Positions 7,165 to 15,778 of a DNA stretch of 64,000 bases are shown here, in pieces. Numbering within the stretch: position 1 is the first letter of the stretch; every line of letters begins with the position of its first letter. Where the stretch lies: positions 3,224,001 through 3,288,000 of the forward strand of contig OZ245039.1 in the NCBI GenBank assembly GCA_965224095.1. The letters run 5' to 3'. The notes below the pieces were generated by a model. It did no database searches, was not told the DNA's origin, and was given only the letters and a program-made list of their open reading frames with translations. This stretch comes from JBPEWY01 sp965224095. GTDB lineage: Bacteria; Bacteroidota; Bacteroidia; Flavobacteriales; Flavobacteriaceae. The position numbers and the translations under genes are program-made.

Positions 7165-8360
7165 CGCTCAATTTTTTTTAATAGATAATAAACCAAGACC
7201 GCGACAACAATCCCCAATATATTTTTTACCTGAGAATCCATTATCAACATGATGGTTACACCGGCTCCCCAGGATAATATCCCCTTCCAATTTACTTTCT
7301 CAGTTGTTTGTTGATAGGTTTTGGCGACGTAATAATCTGAGATCATCACCCCGGCAATTGGAGTAATGGTGATGGTTAGAAGGCTAATAAAGCTCATGAA
7401 ATGGGATAAAATGCCGATAGCCGCAAGTAATATTCCCACAATCCCAACTGCTAAAGTGGTTTTGGAACGAGCGGCGTCTGTTAGTCTGAAAAGATCATTG
7501 AAGGCCAACCCGGAAGAATAGATATTCATAACATTGGATGTCCAGGTGGCCAGAATAAGAATAGACATTGCAAAAAATGGGAATCCCAGGGTTGAAAATA
7601 TTTCAACAATATCATAGGTTCCCTGCGTAATTGCCAATATGGCACCAATAGCCAGTAAACATAATGCCGAGGGAATAATTCCAAAAATTGAACCCAAAAC
7701 AGCATCCTTTTTTGAAGCTGCGAAGCGGTTGTAATCCGGTGAAATAACCCCTCCGACAGAAATAAATCCGATGGTGAGCCCGATAGCCTGTAAAAAGGGC
7801 ATATTGCTTTCAGGCTTAAAATGGAGTACTTCTTGAAAACTATGGGTTTTAAATGTGATGACAAGACCGTAAATCAATAATAAAATAATAGCTGGTACTG
7901 CTATATAATTGAGCCATTTCAGGTACTTGAATCCAAAGACTGCCGTGAGCACCATTACGATGCCCCAAAAAACCGATGTTGCCCAAACAGGGATATCAGG
8001 ACCGCCCATTTCCGTCAGTATTTTTGAAAAAGATGCCCCTGCAATATTGCTCTGAATCCCGAACCATCCCAAAGTAGACAGACCTATAACCAGGGCCACA
8101 ATTACTTTGGCTCCATTGTCTCCAAAACTACTGGAGGCCAATGAAACGGTGGCTTTTCTTCTTTCTACGGCCGCCATACTAAGCAATGACATGAAGAGCA
8201 CCACAAAACTGAAACCAATAAGGCCAGCCCAAATTGAAGTTGTAAAACTTAGAGCACTTATCAGAGAACTTCCTATAAGAAGTGCAGGTACACTCACAAT
8301 ACCCCCGAACCAAATCCCGGCCAGACTATACCATTTTGTATTGGCTTGATTGTTTTCCAT
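7161..8360 (-). CDS. NCS1-family permease (cytosine/hydantoin/purine type)
   Basis: 399 residues with about 11-12 hydrophobic segments, beginning in the cytosol with NTKWYSLAGIWFGGIVSVPALLIG, the usual NCS1 start. The family imports nucleobases, hydantoins and related ring compounds with protons or Na+. It overlaps DUF917 by 4 bp and lies 4 bp after the cupin gene, so it is in the same transcript. Context points to uptake of the hydantoin-like substrate across the inner membrane, complementing the TonB-dependent receptor upstream. Confidence 0.85.
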   Translation of the reverse strand: MENNQANTKWYSLAGIWFGGIVSVPALLIGSSLISALSFTTSIWAGLIGFSFVVLFMSLLSMAAVERRKATVSLASSSFGDNGAKVIVALVIGLSTLGWFGIQSNIAGASFSKILTEMGGPDIPVWATSVFWGIVMVLTAVFGFKYLKWLNYIAVPAIILLLIYGLVITFKTHSFQEVLHFKPESNMPFLQAIGLTIGFISVGGVISPDYNRFAASKKDAVLGSIFGIIPSALCLLAIGAILAITQGTYDIVEIFSTLGFPFFAMSILILATWTSNVMNIYSSGLAFNDLFRLTDAARSKTTLAVGIVGILLAAIGILSHFMSFISLLTITITPIAGVMISDYYVAKTYQQTTEKVNWKGILSWGAGVTIMLIMDSQVKNILGIVVAVLVYYLLKKIER

Positions 8361-8364
8361 AATG

Positions 8365-8688
8365 CTATGCCTTGATTAACATATAAATAAGTTTTGTATC
8401 CTCCAGAACATTACCGGCCTGGGCCTCAAATGCTTCCAGGTAAACCACATCACCCGATTTTAAATAACCCTTGATTGAACCATCTTCATTGAGCATTTCG
8501 ATATTCCCTTTTTGAATGATGGAAATTTCATAACTGGAATGCCTTGTGAACCCCACCTCCGGAATTCGCGTTCCTTTTTTTAAGTACACGGTTCCCATTT
8601 GAAATTCTACCGGCTCTTTCTGAATATGAAAAAGAGATTTGTTGTAATGTTCTTCGGGAAGAGGATATGTAATTTTTTTAACTTCCAT
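8365..8688 (-). CDS. Small cupin-fold protein
   Basis: 107 residues with a cupin-like beta-barrel pattern: RHSSYEISIIQKGNIEML followed by LKSGDVVYLEAFEAQAG. The usual metal-binding histidine cluster is reduced to one histidine in the first motif, so it may be non-metal or regulatory. Its ATG overlaps the final base of the racemase gene, implying coupled translation. A role in stabilising or sensing the pathway substrate is inference from the operon. Confidence 0.7.
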   Translation of the reverse strand: MEVKKITYPLPEEHYNKSLFHIQKEPVEFQMGTVYLKKGTRIPEVGFTRHSSYEISIIQKGNIEMLNEDGSIKGYLKSGDVVYLEAFEAQAGNVLEDTKLIYMLIKA

Positions 8689-9485
8689 TAGTTCACAATG
8701 ATTCGATTGCCAAATTGATAGGGTTCGGAGAATAATCCAAATTGTTCAATATCTTTTTCGGAGGGAGGTTCGCAACTCCATTTAGCCGAAGGCTTCCACC
8801 CAAATTGATTTTTAAGGATAGCTGCTTGCTCCGCTTGCTTCAATGCAGCTAATGAAGGATCGATAACAGGTACTTTAAGTTTTTCCTGAATTTCCTTAAA
8901 GAAACCAAACTCGCAGGTACACCCTAAAATTATCGACTCGGCAAAATCCTCATTTACCGCCTTTTCAGCAGCCTTAAAAAGATTATTAGCTGTAATTCTA
9001 TGATCTTTTTGAAACTCACAGACATTCATCCCGACATCCCTAAAGGATGCCAAATGTTCTCCATAGCCATATTCTTTTATGGTAGCGTGCATTTCATGCT
9101 CCCATTTTTTTTGTCCAATGATCACTGAAAACCTGTTCGATAATTTTAAGGCAATCTCGATTGAGGATTGACAAGGGGCTACTACTACCATATTACCGGA
9201 AATCTCTCTTGCATCTAACAAAAAAGGGTCGTAAAAACAACCAATAATCATAGCGTCGAACCCTTCCTTGGAAGCCTGCCTCGTTGCTTTTATCAAATCT
9301 GAGGATATCAATGCATTATAGGTTCTATATTCCAAATTGTCCATCTGTCCGACGGTTGATTTCAAAGAAGTAACATGTACCTCGGTATTCGGGTATTTGT
9401 TCTCCTTAATCATCTCAGCAAAAAATGTATCGTAGGCGTCAAAGCCCACCGGATTCAGATACATGATTTTTAGTACGTTTTTCAT
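8688..9485 (-). CDS. Asp/Glu/hydantoin racemase family protein
   Basis: 265 residues. Members use two cysteines as acid and base; both are visible, Cys83 in MIIGCFYDPF and Cys189 in IILGCTCEFGFF. The fold starts IMYLNPVG, as in hydantoin and arylmalonate relatives. It lies between hyuB and the cupin gene with 1-2 bp gaps. The likely reaction is interconversion of the 5-substituted hydantoin (or a related compound) enantiomers so that a stereospecific hydrolase can consume both; substrate not determinable from sequence. Confidence 0.85.
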   Translation of the reverse strand: MKNVLKIMYLNPVGFDAYDTFFAEMIKENKYPNTEVHVTSLKSTVGQMDNLEYRTYNALISSDLIKATRQASKEGFDAMIIGCFYDPFLLDAREISGNMVVVAPCQSSIEIALKLSNRFSVIIGQKKWEHEMHATIKEYGYGEHLASFRDVGMNVCEFQKDHRITANNLFKAAEKAVNEDFAESIILGCTCEFGFFKEIQEKLKVPVIDPSLAALKQAEQAAILKNQFGWKPSAKWSCEPPSEKDIEQFGLFSEPYQFGNRIIVN

Positions 9486-9486
9486 C

Positions 9487-11148
9487 TTAGATATTATAAA
9501 ATTCTTTGGCTTCTTTTTTTGATATATATCCGTTTTTCACATCCAGGAGCACTTTCTCTTTTGGACGATCATTCGGGTTCCCGTAGCCACCACCCGTTGC
9601 GGTGACACATCTTACAATATCGCCTTTTTCCAGCGCAATATTGGTTCCCAGACTATGCCTTTCTTTCGTACCATCCTTTCGAATGATCAAGAAATAATTG
9701 TAAGATCCATCATGTCCTCCGTTCATGCCCCAGGTTTTTGTTTTTTCACCTAAAAATGCCGCGGTGACATGGGCTCCGTCTGAGACGATTTTGTAATCCA
9801 CATACTGTCCGTTCCCTCCCTGAAACTCGCCATAACCCCCTCCTTCATTGTGAAAAGCGTACTGTTCTACCTGAATGCCATAGCGCATTTCTCTTATTTC
9901 AATAGGAATGTTATAAGATTCACCACTGCCGCAAGAAAGCTGCCCGCGGTTTCCATCATGAGATGAGGAGGCTCCCCAACCTCCGGCCAGCGGTTCGGCC
10001 TGAATATAGAATTGACCAGTATCCGGGTGCATTCCGGAAATGAAGGTGGCGCAAACCGATCGTAAATGTCCGGCCGGTAATTTATCGGGAATCACCGGGG
10101 CCAAAACCTTCCAAATCAAGTCTATGGCTGTGATCAGCACCTCATAGTAAACCGATACTGCCGAAGGCGCTTCTGCACTTACAATAGTTCCCGGTTCACA
10201 GCGTACTTTCATGGGTCTGAAAGCCCCTCCATTAGCATCCATACGAGGGGTGGTAATGGCCTTAAAAAGACTTCTGCAACCTGTAACCAATCCACTAAAA
10301 GCTAAATTAGTGGCACCTTTTACCTGAGGATGTGAACCGTTAAAATCGGCTATAAATTCGTTATCGGTTACCGTAATTTTTGCTTTGATGGGGAAAGGCC
10401 CTTCTCCAAAACCATTGTCTTCAATTTCCGAGGTCCCTTCATACACCCCATTCGGAATCTTCTTTAGGGCTTCAATACACATACGTTCTCCGTAATCGAG
10501 AAAATCGTCTTTAGCCTTCATAAAAGTATCCAGCCCGTATTTTTCAATAATAGAAATTACCCTGCGGGCACCTACTTCAGAGGCCGCTATTCCGGCATAA
10601 AGATCACCAAGTGTACTATCCGGTAATCGGACGTTGGATTTGATCAGATCAACAATTGCTTCATTGATTTTTCCTTTTTCCCTTACCTTAATAAATGGGA
10701 AATGCAGTCCTTCCTGAAAAATTTCTGTGGCTACGGTAGAAACCGAGCCCGGAAAGGTTCCGCCCAACTCGGTCCAGTGTGCTTTGTTGACCGTAAATGC
10801 GATCAACTCATTTTTATAAAAAACAGGATAAATTACCGATACATCCGAGAGATGGGTGCCTCCTCCCGCATAGGGTGTATTGGCAATAATAACATCTCCT
10901 TCCTCCAAATCGTTTTTTCCATCGAATTTTTCCAGGGCAGCCCGTACCACCGAATCGAGTGCCGCCAGGAAAGCCGTGACTCCGTTCCCCTGCGCCAGCA
11001 ACTCTCCTCTGGCATCTGTAATTCCCACGGCATAGTCTAATGATTCATATATAATCGGGCTCATACTGGTACGTTGCAGAGTCTGAAACATTTCATCACC
11101 TGCGGCGACCAGAGCATCTTGTATAATTTCCAGGGTGAATTTTTCCAT
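9487..11148 (-). CDS. hyuB: Hydantoinase B / oxoprolinase B subunit
   Basis: 553 residues, the normal length of HyuB. Family features include the start FTLEIIQDALVAAGDEMFQTLQR, VIIANTPYAGGGTHLSDVSV (about 108-127), the metal-site region GGGTHLSD, and the glycine-rich end VTATGGGYGNPNDRP. HyuB forms a complex with HyuA; together they hydrolyse N-methylhydantoin, hydantoins or 5-oxoproline at the cost of ATP. It begins 2 bp after the hyuA stop, so stoichiometric coupled synthesis is expected. Confidence 0.93.
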   Translation of the reverse strand: MEKFTLEIIQDALVAAGDEMFQTLQRTSMSPIIYESLDYAVGITDARGELLAQGNGVTAFLAALDSVVRAALEKFDGKNDLEEGDVIIANTPYAGGGTHLSDVSVIYPVFYKNELIAFTVNKAHWTELGGTFPGSVSTVATEIFQEGLHFPFIKVREKGKINEAIVDLIKSNVRLPDSTLGDLYAGIAASEVGARRVISIIEKYGLDTFMKAKDDFLDYGERMCIEALKKIPNGVYEGTSEIEDNGFGEGPFPIKAKITVTDNEFIADFNGSHPQVKGATNLAFSGLVTGCRSLFKAITTPRMDANGGAFRPMKVRCEPGTIVSAEAPSAVSVYYEVLITAIDLIWKVLAPVIPDKLPAGHLRSVCATFISGMHPDTGQFYIQAEPLAGGWGASSSHDGNRGQLSCGSGESYNIPIEIREMRYGIQVEQYAFHNEGGGYGEFQGGNGQYVDYKIVSDGAHVTAAFLGEKTKTWGMNGGHDGSYNYFLIIRKDGTKERHSLGTNIALEKGDIVRCVTATGGGYGNPNDRPKEKVLLDVKNGYISKKEAKEFYNI

Positions 11149-11150
11149 AG

Positions 11151-13214
11151 CTAAGCTTTTTGTAATGTTATAATTAGATTACCATACGCATCCACATAAA
11201 CCTGATGTAAAGGGGTTACCATAGTGGTTGTAGCATTTTCGGCGATCACCGCGGGCCCTTTAATTTTCATTTTCGGTTCTAAGAGGTGTCGGTGATAGAA
11301 GGATGTTAAGTGAATTCCCAAATCATCAAAATCAACTTCTCTGGAATCGAACAATGCATCTTCAACTTTTTTTCCCGACACAAGCAGTTTTGGAAAATCC
11401 GGTTTGTCTACTTCTACCTCCGCTACCAAATGAAAATTTACCAGTTGGACCGGGGCATCCAATTCAAAGGAATAATGTTTTTTATGCGCTTTATGGAAAT
11501 ACCGGATTATGGAATCTAAAGGGGTACGATCATCAAAGTTGGATAACAGTACTTTTACATAGTGTTCCTGACCGGCATAGCGCAAATCGGTATAATACGT
11601 GAACTGAATGTCATTACTGGTATAGCCATCCAATTTAAAATTTTTGATAGCCTCATTTTCCATCTCGGCAAAGGTAGATTGGATAATGGCCCGTTGCTCG
11701 GGCACCAGGGTTAAAACATTGGTTCTGATAAAATCTCTCCGGATGTCCGACATGAGCATACCAAAAGCCGAAAACACACCCGCGTGAGGAGGTACAATCA
11801 ATTCTGACACCTGAAGCTCTCTGGCCAGGTCGGCACCATGCATGGCCCCTCCGCCTCCTATGACAACCATGGTAAAATCACGAGGGTCATATCCTTTATT
11901 TACCGATATAAGCTTTAGTGCATTCACCATATTGGAATTGGCAATTCGTAAAATTCCCTTGGCAATGTCTTCTTTAGTAGCCTTCAGAGATTCACATAAA
12001 AGACGGGAGGCTTTTTCAATGCTGGCATAATCAGGTTTAAGCTCTCCTCCTAAAAAATAATCGGGATGTATGCGTCCGGTAATAATATTGGCGTCTGTTG
12101 TAGTCAGGTTTTTTCCGCCACGTCCGTAAGCCGCAGGCCCCGGCATTGCCCCTGAACTCTTTGGGCCTACATGCATTTTTCCGCCTTCGTCTATCCAGGC
12201 GATACTTCCCCCTCCATTTCCTATTTCAACAATATCGATTACCGGTGTTTGAATGGGATAGCCGGCTTCGGTTCTTGAATGTTCAATTTTATAATTGGTA
12301 GTTATTTTTACCTGTCCGTTTTCTACCAAAGCGCATTTTGCGGTAGTTCCTCCAATGTCTAAAACAATCAGGTTCTTTTTACCGATAACCTTTCCCAGGG
12401 CAATCGCTCCAAAAACACCACTTGCCGGGCCGGATTCTACCATGGTAATCGGATTGCTCTTAACATCGTTCAAGGTGGTGATCCCTCCATTAGATTGCAT
12501 GATATAAGGGGTATCACGCAACCCTTTTTGTTTTAATTTTTCCTGGAGTTGGTTCAGGTATTTTTTAGCTATGGGAAGAACGTAGCCAGACAGTACCGTT
12601 GAGCTGGTTCGTTCGTATTCGCGCCACTCCCGAGTTACCTGATGAGAAGCAATGATTTCTACGGAACCGTCAAGTTTGGACAATTCCTTTATCAAAGCAA
12701 TTTCGTGCTCAGGATTTTTATAAGCATGCAAAAGACAGACTGCAATAGCTCTGACCTCTTCTTCCTCACAGATTTTTAAAATGGCCTTTAAAGTTGCCAT
12801 GTTCAGTTCTTTGATGATCTCCCCTTTATAGTTTATCCGTTCTTCAACTTCAAATCTTAAATATCTGGGTACAAAAGGAGGTTGTTTCACAAAATTGAAG
12901 TTGAACAAATCCGGTCTGTTGCAACGTGCAATTTCCAATACATCCCTGAATCCTTTGGTGGTGATCAAAGCGGTTTTAGCGCCTTTACGTTCGGTAAGTG
13001 CATTAATAACCACTGTTGTACCATGAGCAAAGAATTCTATGTCTTTTAAATTTACATTTCCCTTCTGTATGGTATCCAGTATACCCTGTTCGAAATTGGA
13101 AGGTGTGGTATCTGATTTTGCAACTCTTACGCCCGTCGGCCTGCCTGTTTTTTTGTCAAATTCCAGACATACCAGGTCGGTAAAAGTGCCCCCAATGTCG
13201 GTTGCGACTCTCAT
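11151..13214 (-). CDS. hyuA: Hydantoinase A / oxoprolinase A subunit
   Basis: 687 residues, full length. Domains: Hydant_A_N about 1-185, starting VATDIGGTFTDLVCLEFD; Hydantoinase_A about 200-490 with VLDIGGTTAKCALV (near 283-296) and VVIGGGGAMHGADLA (near 455-469); C-terminal domain about 500-685. The actin-like fold binds ATP and phosphorylates the substrate. First gene of the tight operon that ends at 4491. There is no clear Shine-Dalgarno before its ATG, and a hairpin separates it from the TonB receptor gene. Confidence 0.93.
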   Translation of the reverse strand: MRVATDIGGTFTDLVCLEFDKKTGRPTGVRVAKSDTTPSNFEQGILDTIQKGNVNLKDIEFFAHGTTVVINALTERKGAKTALITTKGFRDVLEIARCNRPDLFNFNFVKQPPFVPRYLRFEVEERINYKGEIIKELNMATLKAILKICEEEEVRAIAVCLLHAYKNPEHEIALIKELSKLDGSVEIIASHQVTREWREYERTSSTVLSGYVLPIAKKYLNQLQEKLKQKGLRDTPYIMQSNGGITTLNDVKSNPITMVESGPASGVFGAIALGKVIGKKNLIVLDIGGTTAKCALVENGQVKITTNYKIEHSRTEAGYPIQTPVIDIVEIGNGGGSIAWIDEGGKMHVGPKSSGAMPGPAAYGRGGKNLTTTDANIITGRIHPDYFLGGELKPDYASIEKASRLLCESLKATKEDIAKGILRIANSNMVNALKLISVNKGYDPRDFTMVVIGGGGAMHGADLARELQVSELIVPPHAGVFSAFGMLMSDIRRDFIRTNVLTLVPEQRAIIQSTFAEMENEAIKNFKLDGYTSNDIQFTYYTDLRYAGQEHYVKVLLSNFDDRTPLDSIIRYFHKAHKKHYSFELDAPVQLVNFHLVAEVEVDKPDFPKLLVSGKKVEDALFDSREVDFDDLGIHLTSFYHRHLLEPKMKIKGPAVIAENATTTMVTPLHQVYVDAYGNLIITLQKA

Positions 13215-13233
13215 AGTAATATGTTTAGGTTTA

Positions 13234-13264
13234 AAAAGCCACTAAACGGGTTTTAGTGGCTTTT
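13234..13264 (-). terminator. Intrinsic terminator or attenuator between the TonB receptor gene and hyuA
   Basis: AAAAGCCACTAAA (13234-13246) and TTTAGTGGCTTTT (13252-13264) form a perfect 13-bp stem with a 5-base loop; on the minus strand the stem is followed by T's. It sits after the receptor stop and 20 bp before the hyuA start, so it could trim read-through and set receptor-to-enzyme ratios, or fully separate the two units. Confidence 0.75.
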
Positions 13265-13312
13265 GCATTTGCAATGGATCACTTAAAACTAACTCAAATG
13301 TTTTCTTCTTGT

Positions 13313-15664
13313 TTAGAACTTGTAACTTATACCGGCACCATAGGCAGTTGGCTGACCAAGCCATGCCAGATCGGAGCCTCCGTTTGAAAATGTTTGTGCG
13401 AAAAATTCAGTTATATATTTTGTGTCTCCGATATTGGTTCCCCAAAGATTTACAGATAATTTATTGAATGTAAGACCAAGTCTTGCGTTTAACAGGTTGT
13501 ATCCTGAGGATACAGCTGCATTGTCTTCATGCCAATAAATTTTTCCTGTTCCCTCTAAATTGACATTCCCGTTGAATGAAATATTTTTTGAAATATCGAA
13601 TCGCGATTCTAACCCGAAACTATAGCTGTCCTGCGGCACTAAAGGAGTATTGTTTCCCGACACATCAATGGCTTCATTGGCACCGGTACTCACCGTGGAA
13701 GTACCCTCGGTTATTCGGGCTTTGCTAACGCCATAACTCGCCAGAATATCCAGCCAGCCTGTGGCTCTCAGTTTTAAATCTGCCTCAAATCCGACAGATT
13801 CGCTTTCGGGGACATTGAAATTCCCAATAAGGATGCTTCCGTTTCCGCCGTCAAGTACAAGCGCATAAAGTTGTTGGTTGTTGAAATCGATATAATATCC
13901 GGATAAATTCAGTATAAAACGACCGCCCCACATACTGTTTTTCATTCCGATCTCATAATTATCGGTAGTTTCCGCTTCGAAATCCGAATTATATCGAACG
14001 GTATTCCCCTGATTAAAACCTCCGGTTCTGTACCCTCGTCCGTAATTGGCATACAGGAGTATATTTTCGGTAGCCTTAAGAGCCAGTGAAATTTTAGGTT
14101 GGAGCTGGGTATCCGTTTTTTCAGGATTCGTGTTTTCCGTGACGTTGTCCTGTTGAATATTATCACTGTCAAAACGCAAACCGGCAGAAATAGTAAGACG
14201 ATCGGTTATTTTATAATCCAGAAACCCAAAAGCAGCGATTGTATTATAGGTGTTTGTAAAATTGCCTATTGCCAATCTTGATTGAACCCCCGTAGGTTCG
14301 AAAGGCGATGCAAAAAAACCAAAGTCGGCTGTGGCATCTGTAATGAGTTGCTTATCTAACTTTTGATAGAAAGCCCCCAAATCCCAGCTAAATTTACCGT
14401 CCGGATTATTGGAACTTAAGCGAAACTCCTGGTTAATAGTTTCCGTGTTACTGTCCTGGATTTGACGCAATATATCTGCCGGAGTGAAATCCAGATCGCC
14501 TATATGATTGCGTTCCCCCTTGTTATAGGAAGAAGAAGATACGAGCTTAACATTTCCGAGATTCATATCAAATTTGAGGTTGCCGTAGATGGCATCAAGT
14601 GTGGAGCGCCCGAATTGATCACCCTGGATAGCAAGATTGTTAAAATCATCAGGATCAATATTTGGGCTTCCCGTAGTTGGAGTAGCGTAATACACAGCAC
14701 CTGCTTCGGCATCGATAATTTGCCCGGTAAGTGTTGCTGAAGTATTTGATGATAAATGTGCTTTTAATTGCGCTCTTATCGACAGATCTTCCACAAAATC
14801 GGGTGCCTTGTTCAGGGTAATATTATTCAATAACCCATCTCCTTTTTTATAGGACCCTGACACGCGATAGAACAACTTATCTTTTACAATAGGTCCGGTT
14901 GAAGACAATTGGGCCTGTAAAAGGTTTCCGTTGCCAAATCCTATTTGTATTTTGTTTCTGGGAGTATTGGTTGGTTCATTGGTAACAATATTAATGGCCC
15001 CTGCGATGGCGTTTCTCCCGTAAAGAGCTCCTTGCGGACCTTTGACTATTTCAATTAAAGCAAGATCAAATAATTCCTGATTTATAAGATTAGGATCGGG
15101 AAGGGTAACCCCGTCAATCACGAAAGCAATGGGCGATTCACCGTTTCGAATATGTGAAATACCACGTACGGTTAAAAAGTTATTACCAATGTTTTGAGAG
15201 TTAGTGAAATTTACATTCGGAATTTGATCGGTAAACGATTGTATGTTGTTTATTCCTTTACTTTCAATGGCCTGAGCGGTAAAGGTAACCACAGATTCCG
15301 GGATAGACTGTACAGACTCCGCCCGGCGCCTTGCCCTTCCTACCACATTGTCAAATCCTTTAACAACTACTTCATCCAGTTGTGAAGCATCAACTTCCAT
15401 GGTCAGGTTTAGTGTGTTACTTTCCACCACTATTTCCCGGGTTTTATAACCCAGATATGAAAAAACCAAAGTAGCCCCGCTATTCACCCGAATTGCATAG
15501 CCTCCTTTAAAATCTGTAGTCGTTCCGTTGGAAGTCCCTTTTTCAAGAACAGTAACGCCAAGTAAAGGACCATCGGAGGCCGTTACCGTACCACTAACCT
15601 CTATTTGCTGTGAAAAACAGAAATAAGGTATAAAAATTACAATGAATAGAATTGTTCGTAGCAT
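13313..15664 (-). CDS. TonB-dependent outer-membrane receptor
   Basis: 783 residues: signal peptide (about 1-18, MLRTILFIVIFIPYFCFSQ), carboxypeptidase-D-like regulatory domain (about 20-85, SGTVTASDGPLLGVTVLEKG), plug (about 110-225, with SIPESVVTFTAQAIESKG and RGISHIRNGE), and a 22-strand barrel ending in phenylalanine (GAGISYKF). It imports a bound ligand across the outer membrane using TonB energy. No SusD partner is present, which argues against polysaccharide uptake. Placed directly upstream of the hydantoin operon on the same strand, it is the likely entry port for that substrate. AAGGA precedes the ATG. Confidence 0.9.
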   Translation of the reverse strand: MLRTILFIVIFIPYFCFSQQIEVSGTVTASDGPLLGVTVLEKGTSNGTTTDFKGGYAIRVNSGATLVFSYLGYKTREIVVESNTLNLTMEVDASQLDEVVVKGFDNVVGRARRRAESVQSIPESVVTFTAQAIESKGINNIQSFTDQIPNVNFTNSQNIGNNFLTVRGISHIRNGESPIAFVIDGVTLPDPNLINQELFDLALIEIVKGPQGALYGRNAIAGAINIVTNEPTNTPRNKIQIGFGNGNLLQAQLSSTGPIVKDKLFYRVSGSYKKGDGLLNNITLNKAPDFVEDLSIRAQLKAHLSSNTSATLTGQIIDAEAGAVYYATPTTGSPNIDPDDFNNLAIQGDQFGRSTLDAIYGNLKFDMNLGNVKLVSSSSYNKGERNHIGDLDFTPADILRQIQDSNTETINQEFRLSSNNPDGKFSWDLGAFYQKLDKQLITDATADFGFFASPFEPTGVQSRLAIGNFTNTYNTIAAFGFLDYKITDRLTISAGLRFDSDNIQQDNVTENTNPEKTDTQLQPKISLALKATENILLYANYGRGYRTGGFNQGNTVRYNSDFEAETTDNYEIGMKNSMWGGRFILNLSGYYIDFNNQQLYALVLDGGNGSILIGNFNVPESESVGFEADLKLRATGWLDILASYGVSKARITEGTSTVSTGANEAIDVSGNNTPLVPQDSYSFGLESRFDISKNISFNGNVNLEGTGKIYWHEDNAAVSSGYNLLNARLGLTFNKLSVNLWGTNIGDTKYITEFFAQTFSNGGSDLAWLGQPTAYGAGISYKF

Positions 15665-15742
15665 TCCTTATCTAGTTAAAAATTAATGGGTTAAAAATAT
15701 ACAGGACAATTTTCCTAAATTATTTTTCCAGATTATTTATTT

Positions 15743-15750
15743 TATTTTTG
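15743..15750 (+). promoter_or_regulatory. -7 box TATTTTTG for the 411-aa gene
   Basis: Matches the Bacteroidota -7 consensus TAnnTTTG, 28 bp before the ATG at 15779. It lies in the divergent region shared with the TonB receptor gene. No clear TTTG -33 box is seen. Confidence 0.5.
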
Positions 15751-15778
15751 TAATTCCATTTAAATAATTTGGAATATC

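Noticed and set aside
10702..11040. 112-aa plus-strand frame inside hyuB
   Set aside because: Antisense to conserved HyuB motifs; composition not protein-like.
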